A stretch of 64,000 nucleotides of DNA. It comes from Echinarachnius parma. Its lineage: Eukaryota; Echinodermata; Echinoidea; Clypeasteroida; Echinarachniidae. Under the pieces are notes generated by a model. The model was given only the letters and a program-made list of their open reading frames with translations. It had not been told where the DNA came from and ran no database searches. Location: positions 1-64,000 of the forward strand of contig JBAMJV010008883.1 in assembly GCA_037951105.1 (NCBI GenBank), in the 5' to 3' direction. Positions within the stretch are counted from its first letter, which is position 1, and every line of letters starts with the position of its first letter. Shown piece after piece: positions 24,201 to 36,567 of this stretch. The position numbers were made by a program, and so were the translations under genes.

Positions 24201-27200
24201 TTTAAGATCAGTGGGTGATGCAGATTGATCGAGCTACCAACTTCTGGGTCCCGTTGCAGAAATAAATACAATAAGTTACAATTGAATGCTTCAACTAATA
24301 AGATTCGCGCATTTAGAACACATGACCTGACTTACAATTAATTGTAACTTTCGACTGTATCTCTTTCTGCAACGGGGTCCTGCACAATGGGCCTCGTTCG
24401 ACTTTTGCAAACGCTGGTCGCTATTCACAAGCTCGTTGCCGTTAATCAGTTCATTGATGTTTCAAAATGACATTTTCATACATGCACACATCACTCATCA
24501 TTTTATTTTCTCTTTTCCTCACCGGCAGATGAAACTTGCCTCAGCTTTGCCGAAGAGCTAGCCGATTTTCGAAACGAGAGCCTCGTTCCACCTTGCGTAA
24601 CCATGGATACAATCGAAAGCTCGAGTAACTACTACGGATATCCGTACATAGTGTTCACCCCAGAGAGTGACGGGCTTCTGTACTCTCTGGAGCTCCCGGA
24701 TTACATCGTCCGAGGAGGGGTTGGAGAGATTCGGCCACTGTACGAAGCTAGGGTCCAGATCACAGAGTTCGAAGACACTCCGGCCGTTTCAAGACGACGT
24801 CGGCGCGGCATTGTCCCGATTATCTACGAGAACGTTTATTACGACGTTCCGGCCTCAGGTGATGGGAGGTTCTTCCCAATTGTCTTCGCGCGTCCGGTAC
24901 GAGTTAATGCGCGTCAAGCCATCCGCGTCACCGTCACCAGTCTCTTCTTCGCCCAGAGGATGAGCCGGACTGATGGCCCCGTCGTCCTGAGATACCTCCG
25001 TTGTTCGCCAGGCACCGTGGACGAGACACGGAATGCCACGTGTTATGAGCTGCTCGATTCGTGGCGGGCAAAAGAAGATCAGTTCATCGAGGCCGAATGT
25101 GCGCGAAATGTGTCTGCTTTGTACACATTATACGAAAACTGCCTACGGGTATCTAGTCGTGGTAAGCCTGTGTGTTATTCTATTTCAGTTAAATACAAGG
25201 CATTTAATTGTAAAGATTGAAATATATTTCTCAGGACACATTAACAGTCTAAATCTTCAAAATAAGCAAACGTGGGCATGTGTTTGTGTTAATATTTGCA
25301 AAGAATGCATGTATAGGTCATCATGGTATCATATTCTCCCATTCTGTGAGATTTAATCTTCTAGATATAGAGGCATATCAATATGAATTATAATATAAGA
25401 GTTATGATTAAATCCTGAATATCAGGCTGTCATTTTGTTTTTCTTACGTCGTTAAACAGCACCAGTTCTCGTCTCGCCGGAAGCGAATACTATGCCGTCC
25501 GTTGTCCTAAATAGCAACTTCACGGTCTTGTGTCCGATCAGGGGAGGTGTTGACCGTCGATGGCTAATGAAGACTAGTCGCGGCGACGTTCTTCCGTTCT
25601 CCCTGCCGTCGCCTATCCTTCGCTTCCGGTTATTCGACGTCGATGACCAAGGCACGTACTTCTGCGAGGCGACCGGTGGAGGTCTCTATGGTGATACGGT
25701 GATTACCTCGCCTCCCATGACTCTTGTGCTGCAAGGTATGTGCAACGAAACAAATTACTTTTAGATAATTATGATGCCAAAAGGATGCGTTGACCATTTA
25801 TGATTGTCACTTACATAATTGTGTCTATTGAGAATATTGAGACTATACATAACGATTTTCTTCACCCTGGAGCGTGCTGAATCAATGTAAATATACTTTG
25901 TTTAAATTTGAAAATTCGCCTTGATTGCTGTGTCAAATGGCCATGAATAAATGGTGACTACCAACCAAACCAAGAACAAAATCAAACACGCCAAACCGAA
26001 CCAAGACCGACACCAAACCGAACCCCAATTAGCCAAGGAGGTCGGTTTTCATTTGCTGTCGGGTTTCCAGCTCAGTATGTTGTCAGTCGGCCTTGATGCG
26101 GCTTTGGTTCGGACTTCCAAATTAGTCGTAGTGGATCCTTCCAAACATTCTCGAAAGCATACAACTCGAAACAGTCTTTAGTTTGAAACAAATCACGTCG
26201 AGCTCGACATCACCCTGATAACAGACCGAACATAAACCAACAGTGAATGGACACCATCCCAAATTCGTTGATTTGCGTTTCGGTTTGGCGACGATTTAGA
26301 TTCGGTTTGGTTTTGAAGTGGTGTCGATTTGGGTTAGGGCTAGTTGTGAATGTCTTACTATGGAACGTAGGATACTATGAGTGGGGTGCGGAATATAGAT
26401 TGATGAACGCCAAATCACTTAACTCGGACGACCCCAAAGCTGTCGGTTTGGGTTCGAGATTGCACGTGTGACTAGATTATTAAGCCCCTGTCACATATCA
26501 CCCGATTGTGTTGACAGACGCCTGGCGGAGAGCAATTTTTCCATCCATTTGTCTCTGTTCGTTTGTCCATTTTTGTTGTCCGTTGTTTTTTTTTCTGGCG
26601 GAAAAGTTTTGTGCAAGCAGCAATGGAGACAGCTTTCACCATCAGATAATTTGATTTCGCAGATTGTCTAATTATTCTGTCGGGCGTCTGTTTACGCTAT
26701 AGGTGACAACACCGTAAAGGCAGAACAAATTCTTGCAAAATTTATTTATCATGCAGTAGACAATCTATAGTCATAAATCGTAACTATTATTTGTCAATGC
26801 TGACAAACTTAGCGTCTTTTACACTGCATCGTTTGTGAAAATGGTGAACACAATGATGATAATTAACATTACATATTTCCTAAAAAAAGAATTATGATGA
26901 TATTAAGTTATTGCGATTTTGAGCAGTTCGCTTGATTCATTGTTATTCTTTCGGATATTACACAACGTTTGGTGCATTCTAATTTCCGATCATCGTCAAC
27001 ATAATGTTTATTTTGTCTTGATTTTCCTTTCCTGTCAAGATGTGATAACATTGGTCCTCTCCGTGACGTATAACATGACCTACGTCGACATAAATGATCC
27101 AGCGTTTGAAGGAGGTTATTCTCTTAGATATTACGTGAGTATAATACAATGACCGTACCACGTAATATAGGATTTCCCCGTCAATTTCGTAAGTTGGCCA

Positions 27201-30200
27201 CACGAATTCATTTTGTGTGCATTCAATTTCGCCGATTTTGTCACCGCAGCTGTATTTTATAGTTCAAATTCGTTTTTTAGCATTTTAACGATCATCAGTG
27301 AGAATGCACTGTGACGTAGATCACGCGATTCCCGAGATCGGCGAGATCTGTATAAATGTCTTCGCAATGCGTAATTACACGTCGCAGTGCAATCTCACTG
27401 TCATTCAAATACACTTTGTTTGCATTCGATTTAAAACGTGTTTCTATTTCGTAAATTTGTCATTCAATTTAAAGCGGGAAAATTCGTGATTACGTAATAC
27501 CACTTCCCGTGAATTACGTTGGCGAAGTTGAATGCTTATAGCGTGCTTGTTATATTGAATGCTATAAGTGCTGAATCACTTGAGCGAATAGGTAAATAGC
27601 ATGAAGAAATACAATTTTGAACGACAGTTTTAAGCGAATTTGAATGAAACGCAACTTATCAATACAAATGAAAAGTTTACGAAATTGGCCGAGAAAACCT
27701 ATAGTAGACAATACTATTCGTTTTGCTTTGCCGTATAATAATTGCTATATTATTATTGCATTTTTCTTATACTAATTTGAATATTAAAAAGATAATAATA
27801 AGGCCGCTCTTTAGCCCATACGTCGAGGTCAGGGTATCGTGGCGTAGCGTATAGTCGGGCTTATATCTGGCGCGCGACAATTATTGGGGCACACTAATTG
27901 ATGATGAATCTCTTTATTTTTTAAAGATTATTTCATGTGCTGTTTATCGTTTTTTGTCAAATTGGTGGGGGCACGTTCCCATCGTGTCCTCCCCCTTCCT
28001 TAGCTAAAGCCACTGCCATGCAGGATACATTTCCCTGTAAAGAAACCAAATGATAGAAAATCTTCAGTTATAATTCAACAAAGGGCAAGTAAATTACATC
28101 ATCCCTATAATATGTAAACTTAGCTCAAACAGAAACGGGTCACTTCTCTCAAACATAACATACATGTACCATATTTGTCCACGATAAAATACATCACTCT
28201 GTAAATCAATGGTCATATTAAGTAGAAGATTACATTTTACTATAGAATCCAAATGATGTAATCATTCGAGCACGATTTTCACGATTAAGCACACGTAGCA
28301 ATGTCTGTTTATATAAATTATAGCAAAATGGAGCATTCACTCAGCCAAGAGTGTTGATGAGCAAACATAGTACAAAGAAAATATTTATGATATTTTACTC
28401 TTTTTCCCGAACAACTTTTGCCCATTTTGATTTTTATTATAATACAAAGTAAATGATTATCGTTACGTATGCAACGCTGTTGATCAATCTCTTTAGTTTT
28501 CAATGCATGTCTTTCCCTCTTCGACTTCCTTCAGTAACCATGGTAACCCTTCTTCCTTTACATAATTCAACTTCCGCCTTCCTCTTTCTCACTACGTACA
28601 TCCATCAATCCATTACATCTCTCGATCCGTAATTCATACCCGAGTGACAATCTCCATCTTTCACTTTCTATAATACACTTTTATGCGGATAATAGTTTTA
28701 AAACGACATGTCTAGAGCCGGTACTGGTCGTGTGTTTGTGTTTTTCTTATTCTGCATGATGGATAAAGGTTTAAACAAATCGTTCTATTTTTTTTCTTTA
28801 ATATGAACTGTTTAAACATTACTGTTCCTCTCTGATTCTCTCCGAAGATTATCGATGCCTTAGTGGGGAGAGAGAGCGGCCTTGTGTACGAATCGCTGTA
28901 TAGAGGACCGACGGGAGAGGACGATTTAGCATCCGTCGTCATCATCGACACGCGACCAGGCAGCATGGTGGTCGACTACCAGGCACGATTTCAAAGCGAA
29001 GCCTGGGTCGGCAACCAGACGGGTCTGGTCGACGAGGTGACGGGCGCGGTCGTCGACCACCTCGTCACCTCCGGGGATTACCCGCAGGTGTATGCCGACA
29101 GCATCACCGTCGGTAGTGCATGTACGTATCATAACGCATACTTCATCAACAAAAAGAGTTTTGCCCGAATATAGCTAAAAGTTATCGCGTAACGAATCAC
29201 ATACCATCTATACTGCTTCAATACAAAAATAGTTTTAACCCGAATCTAACTAAAAGTTAGATACCAGGTAATCTATCTTGACTTCAGGTTTTCGCTGACA
29301 GTACCACCATTATTATGAAGTGCCTGTGCACGACTTGCTGAAGAAAAGGTCAATTTGTGTTCCAGTCTATATTTAATAATATTTAATCATAGCTTATCGA
29401 CAGCTTGTTTACGGCAGTTGTATTTCATAATTATCAATTGCGATACGGTCAGTACACAAAACGTGTTACTTAAACTCAGAAATCGCATTTAAAGGTCGGT
29501 GTCATTTTCAACAAAACAAATCGCAATTTTCGATAACAAGGGCGGAGGTTGGACTACAGTATTGATGATGTTTGTGCTCGATAATAAAAAATTTAAATTA
29601 CTTTAATCCGATCTTATTTCATTTTCCCGTAGCTACATGTCCTGCATATGTCGTCTCCGGGACTAGCGGGACTCTAACCTTTCCCGCGGGAACGATAGGA
29701 CAGGAAGTGAACAGCGTAGAACACTGCGCCGTCTACACCGAAAATGGTGAGCATCATTGTACAGATATCATGTTATTGTTGGGGTGCAAAAATTGTTGTC
29801 GAGGGGTACAGTTCTGGCTGAGCGTTCAGTTTACTTGATGTTCATTAATTTCACGATTATCAAAGCGTGTGATCTAATCAGCCTTATGATGAAATGAGAT
29901 GAACCTACAATGACATCGTTTGATTTCAACTTGTTTATTCGACCATACAAAACAGTATAATCATCTTCATAAATATATCAACATTGCTCAGCTATCCTTA
30001 AAAGCATTGCACATTGTAGGGGGCTTTACAAAAACTATAATTTGTATTTACTTATTACGGCCAACTGTGGAATAAAGTTATCCGTCTGGATGTCGGGTTA
30101 TCGTGGGATAATGTGAAATTTCTTTTTGCAGGCTTAATTTCCCCGTCATATCTTGCCAAATGTATGAATTGTATTAAGGAAAATCATGGGATTAGCTTGA

Positions 30201-33200
30201 TATGAAAGGCTCATTAAAAACAGCTTATATTTTGAGGAAGAAGAGGTACACTAGAGGTACTAACGAAAAACTGAGATATTTTTGACATGTGGAAAGAATG
30301 AGCCCCCAAAGATCCTCTCACAATTCAATCATACTCCGAAATGGTAGAATCCAGGGAAAGCGACCATGAGCATCATCTCAGCTAACATTCGATCAGATTG
30401 TATAAAAGAACACTGCGCCATAGGCGCATTAGAAGACAGTAAGATGTGGCAAGCCATCGTGAAATAGAAGCCACCACACATCCAGGCGATGTTGTGTACT
30501 CGGCATAGTCAGTCATGCCAAGGAGTTACCATCGATGGAGTCACAACTGTCACTAATCCCTGTCTTTATTCTAAAGGCGAACAAAAGGAGAAGTGGGGCT
30601 TTGCGGTTTATTTGAAGTTCGATCTTCGATGCCGCCGAGTGAAACCAACGACTTGCTAATTAATTCCTGACGATTTTTTAATTTCATGATAATTCAACGA
30701 ATTTTCATTTATTTGTGACTATTGCATGATTAGTAGTAGACTTGATGAACGCGTCGTCAAATAGAGATGTAATTGTAATAATTTCCTACATGAATTGAGA
30801 CAAAATCCAGATATATCATGAATTAATATGATTCTTTGAAGCATTGTTTATCCACTTTCGATCATTTTCGACAAATTGACATCAACACCAAATAATCTTG
30901 AGATATCACTCTAATTGATAAGATACGTCGCAATAGTGCCAACGCATGCCAACTACGTTAATTTTCATCATGAATATTTAAATTTCCACACATTTTTTTA
31001 TTTCGCGCGCATTTGCTATCTATAATAAAGAAGTACTCGAATTAGTTGAGTTCGGGTTTGCGAAAAGTTATTATAATAACAAAGCACAACTCTCTTTGAA
31101 ATGTGCCAATGCGTATGTAATCAACCGAAACGTCTTTGTGTTTCCACCTGCAAATTAAGTTCAGGTCCCATTCAAATGAGCACATTCACTGCATAGTTTA
31201 CAGTGGCGGCATCGAACATCTAGTAAAAGATTTGAATCTGTTGTGACTCCATCTATATAATAGCTCTTTGGTCAGGCAGGCAGTCACTCAGTCAGTCAAT
31301 CAGTCAGTCAGTCAAGTATTCAAATTTCCAGCATACCATTTTTTTCTTCCGTTCAAGTTATTCTCCCGCGAGCTACTCGGCTGTGTCGAGGAGATCTCCT
31401 TTCCCTGGCAGTCTGGGACGACCCGGTGCTAACCAATTGTTTTGTCGACGATGACGTCAGCGACCTGATTCTGGTCGAGATAGCGGACGTGAGTGTCTGG
31501 AATAATTTTCTAAATAATATGTTATAGCTTTAAAGTGTTTATTCAAAGAAAAAGCAACATAAGCCAAGTTTCATCTTTCCAAAAAGTTCAAATCATACAG
31601 AAAATGAAAATATCACTTTCGAAGTACTCGCACATCCGAAAATTAAAACAAAAATGAAAATACTAAACGCTGCTTCAAAACCACAATCCAGCTACGAGCG
31701 GGGTCCGATAGCTGGGTGTGTTGTACTGACGTAGAGCGAGGGGTTATCCAATCAGAAGCCTCGGTTTCTACCACATTATATACCGGATTTATACCCCTTT
31801 ATACCGGGGATTCCGTGGTTGTTTAAACTATCTTCTATACAATTATGGTGGTTTAAACTGTTTGAACTAATAAAACAAGTTTATATTCGTTGTAAAGTTA
31901 TTCTTTTATTCATTAATGTGTCTGATAAAGTAAAAATAGGTAAATAAATCACCTAGTCTGCGAGTTGAATCATACTCGCTGGCAGCATGCATGATAATAC
32001 GTGGAGAGCCTCGACCGTGCGCGTATGCGGTGGACAATGCATGCAATATAATAGCGGCTAGTGCAGTGTATGTAGCTCGCGTAAAGTGCACTATTATCAG
32101 CTGTTTTTGCAGGTAATTGTTCTCGTATTTTGTTATAAAAGCCCTACAAACATGTAAGTAAAATAAGAGATAGTCTAGAACAGGTGTGATCGTAATAATC
32201 TTGCATTTTCGTTCCTTTTCGGAGCATTTTAAATGTGCAATTACTTACAAGGCAGTCATGGCAGTTGGCGTGCAGCTAGCTATGTAAGGTATAGCTATTA
32301 TAAGCACAGCCTGTCTCGCGGAGCGGTGCCGCTGAAACTCTAGTGCGTGTTCGTATCATTCAACTGACGGGCATTTCTTTTTTCGAGGCACGTTCAATTT
32401 GCGTCTCTCAATTTGTCAAACAAATCTCTAATTTTGGGAAAATAACCACTCATACTGTAAAATATCTACTTTTACACTAACATTGGGCAATTCTAGATTT
32501 TTGTTTCTTCATTTCCGATGTTGCAAAACGAGCGAGCGATGGACGTTGTAAACAAAATAATGCACGCAAACTGATGTATACCGCGATATAGCAGAGAATT
32601 CACCCCCTCGTCACACGTCATCGACCTAAGCGGCGAGATCGGGGTGAATTTGGGCCTGGTTTGGAGGGTGAATTTTTCTCATTTTCAATTTCGATTTAAA
32701 AATATTTTTAAAAATTCAAAAAATCTGATTTTCTCGAGGCTTGTTAAGTACAAGATTACCTTCACAATCATACCAAATTCGACTCAATTTATAATCAATG
32801 AGCGAACCGTTTAATAGATCACTGTAATATAGTCATTGTGGTTTATTCTGGGGTCACGCGTCATCCGAGCTATTGAATCGTCGATACCACAAACAAAATA
32901 TATAGTATGAATCAGTAAATCGCGCGATTTGTGATCGCCGTGTCAAAGCAGCATTCGAATTCGTAAATAGTCGTTCAAAATCACGTCTGAGCAAGTGAAT
33001 TTGCACAAAGAGCATACCTTTTCATCAATGGTCATTCAAAATGGCATGTTGTTTACGCTGGCGCTACTGCACATTCGCGAATTCGAGTGCCCATAAAATG
33101 AACTATTGTGTCTATTCACGAAAGAGTATGCGTATGAATGAATTCGTTTGCACTTATTCGGAATTTGAAGTACAAGATTACCTTCACAATCATACCAAAT

Positions 33201-36200
33201 TCGACTCAATTTATAATCAATGAGTGAACCGTTTAAAGGGATTTTTGAGTTTTGGTCAAATTTAATGTAGTAACCAAAAACCTGCACACTACTCGAACTT
33301 TCATTTGTGCATTATTAGACTCCCGTGACAGCAGACAATGTGACGGAGTACTCCAGTGATCTCGTGACTGCAACCAACCAATCAGAGGCCATCTCTGCAG
33401 AAGGTATTGTTGCCGTGGCAGCGTCCCTCGAGAATATCGTCGCGATACGAGACCCTTCGGAAGAAGTAATTTTCATTTAATTAATATTTTCTTCATTTTA
33501 AAAATGTAATATAAAATTATATGTATGTTTGTTTGTTTATTCATTTGTTTATTTTGCTTATTCATTTGCTTATTTATTAGTTTGTTTATTTCTTTGTTTG
33601 TTAAAGCCCAATACCAGTTTTGGGAAACGCCCCCACTCAAAAAATTAAATGGACGCTCTTATCACCAATCATGTGAAATAATATGTTTTTACTAAATACG
33701 GGGTGATACAAAACTGGCCTGGAAACCGACTACTATTTATTTGGTCAATTATATATATCTCATCTACTGTAAATTGAAATCGCCGTGAATTGAAAAATCT
33801 CGTGCGCTGCATGCTAATCCTGTGGCAAATGCGGCGCACGTGTGTATTGCACGAACGAGCGTTTAGACGTGGCCCGCGTAGACGGGCCAAACTGACGGTG
33901 AATTCAGACTCAATGTCAGCGGCTTTCATAAACGTTTTAACTGACATTTCTGCATTTAATGATAATAAGGATCGGATTTGTCCACGCAAGACAATGGTTA
34001 TGCTATTTCTACAATACTAACCAATTATTAAGACCAATAAAGTTATTTCCGATAATTTTCCAAAACGAGCATTTAGGTTGGTGATAATAAGTTCATATCT
34101 TCTCTAGATCATAATATTCATACAATTATCATTAATTTAACAAAACGGAAACATTGATTCCTAAAGGGGGCCACAATCTGGCTTTTTGCTTACTGTTTCT
34201 GATAAGTGCATTATTTCTGTCACTTCTAATGGTATGCAATATATCCTCCTGGGTGTCACTAATAATGAAAAATAATAGTCAATGTTTGTTTAAACCACTA
34301 TCATCTGTTTTGACTGAACACTGGAAGCGTCCAGTACGCAATAGTCAGTCAAAACAGTTGATAGTGTTTTAAAAAAACATTGATTATTTCAAATAGGCTA
34401 TAACTGATACACAAGAGGAAACAAACGACTACACGTGACATGAATGATGCACTTATCAGAAACAGGATGCAAAAATGTCAGCGTTTCGTTATTGTTCAAG
34501 TAAATAAAACGATTGAAATTCTCAAACCAACTACAGGTGGCACTAGGCTATAATTTATATGCGTGTATATTATATGAAATCGGTTAATGCTTTCATAACT
34601 GCGCATCGATAGGTCACCATAAACGTCATCAACGTTGTCAACAACGTGCTCGACGTCGGCGAGGACGAGTTCGTGGATGCTCTCGACGAAGAGGCGCCTA
34701 CCAGGATCCTGGACTCGCTGGAGATCCAGGTTACTCTCTTCCAGATGAGCGGGGCCGACATGAACCTCACCGTTGTCACCCCGAAGCTCGCCGTGGTCGC
34801 TGTCCAGCTGCCCAAGGCATCCTTGCGGCCTGGAATCGGCTTCGCGACCCTCGATGATGGTACCAACACTGCGCTGTTGACCAACGTCCTCGATGAGAAC
34901 TCCACCATGTTGTACCTTAACACTGGGCTGATTCCACGAGCGGACGTCGAGGCATCCATCGTTCTCCCGCCGGCCATATTTGACCTGGTTTCCTCCTCCG
35001 GCACAGGTATACAATACTAATACTAATACTAAAATAAATAATAATAATAATAGATATTTATAGAGCACAAATTGCAGTACTTAAATAATATAAACACTAT
35101 TAATATTACTGCCGTCAACGGACATAAACTGCTATAAATCCTGCATACAACGTGTACATGTTCCACTCCCTCGGGAGTATTCCAGCCAGTCTCCTGTTGG
35201 CCACACACAGTGCTATATAGGGAACCACGCACATTCCCATCCTTCCGGGTTTCCATTTATACACCTGGGTATACAGACAGGGGCGTAGACAACGGGGGAT
35301 AAGGGGGATGCATCCCCCCACCTCACAAGGTGGGGGATGACATGTACAATCATCCCCCCAGGTTTTAGGGAAGGATATATCTTTTGTTGTGTGTATCTGT
35401 ATACGAGTGGGAAAGAAAACATTAGCTGTATGAGCTAAGACTTGTTAATTCTAATGTTTAAAAAGCAATTTATACATCCACTTTCAATTTTCGCTGCGCG
35501 CTTCGCGCGCGAACAGATTATCTAAGTTTGTTGTACAACTTGCTTATAGTCTGGGGTGAGTTTTTTTTCTGTATACCGGGCCACGTAGTTCCAGTGTAGG
35601 CTGGCAGTGCACTGGCTGCTTGTGTGACGTGCACCAAATTGCACAATTTCAAGTATATAATTATAAATGCAAAATCTTCTCCGCGGGAGGGGGATACCCC
35701 CTCCCAAACCCTCCCTATTTAGCTCTGCCCTAGCCCTCGGTAGCTTCGCCCCTCGGGACTCATTCTTGGCAATAGGCTAAGTTGTTGGATTATACATAAT
35801 GTGGCATATGGTGATGTAAAACCTGTGTATGACGCTAAATATAAATACAATATTTGTGTTTATGTTGGGGTGCATATTCATGAGTGTGTCAATTATTTGT
35901 TTTCTTCGTGAAAATATATTCAAAATTTCTGGTCGGTCAAATCATAACACGCTTTCCCATATATATATACAGTCAATGTTAAGCCCGAATTTCCTATCTA
36001 GGTAAGCACCAGATTGCACAATTTCAAGTCCAAAAATGCAAGATCTCCCTACCGTGGGAGGGGGGACACCCCCCTCCCACACCCTCCCCCCGCTCAGTCA
36101 CTTCGCTCCCTGTGTTAGGGTGCATATTTATTAGTGTGTCAATTATTTGTTTTCTTCGTGAAAATATATTTAAAATGTCTGGTCGATCAAATCATAACAC

Positions 36201-36531
36201 GCTTTCCCATATACAGTCAATGTTAAGCCCGAATTTCCTATCTAGGTAAGCACCAGATTTCACAATTTCAAGTCCAAAAATGCAAAAACTCCCTACCGTG
36301 GGAGGGGGGACATCCCCCTCCCACACCCTCCCCCCACTCACTCAGTCACTTCGCTCCTTGCAATGTCTCACTCCCACATTTGGCTAAAAGTTGGCAGCAC
36401 TGTGAGTGTGGTTGGGCATGAGCCCCTACACCTCCACAATCGTGAGCCCCCAAAGGCTAATATAGGTTTTGCCCCCCCCCCCCCAAGCCAAAACTGCTAA
36501 CGGCCCGCCTGGACACGAACATCTTAACATC

Positions 36532-36567
<36 letters not shown>

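Noticed and set aside
34496..35068. 190-codon frame on the - strand
   Set aside because: Shadow of the GC-rich GAIN exon at 34613-35006.
36535..36567. Poly-C run as a biological signal
   Set aside because: Such C runs recur in several hAT-like copies and are prone to assembly error; no function can be read from them.
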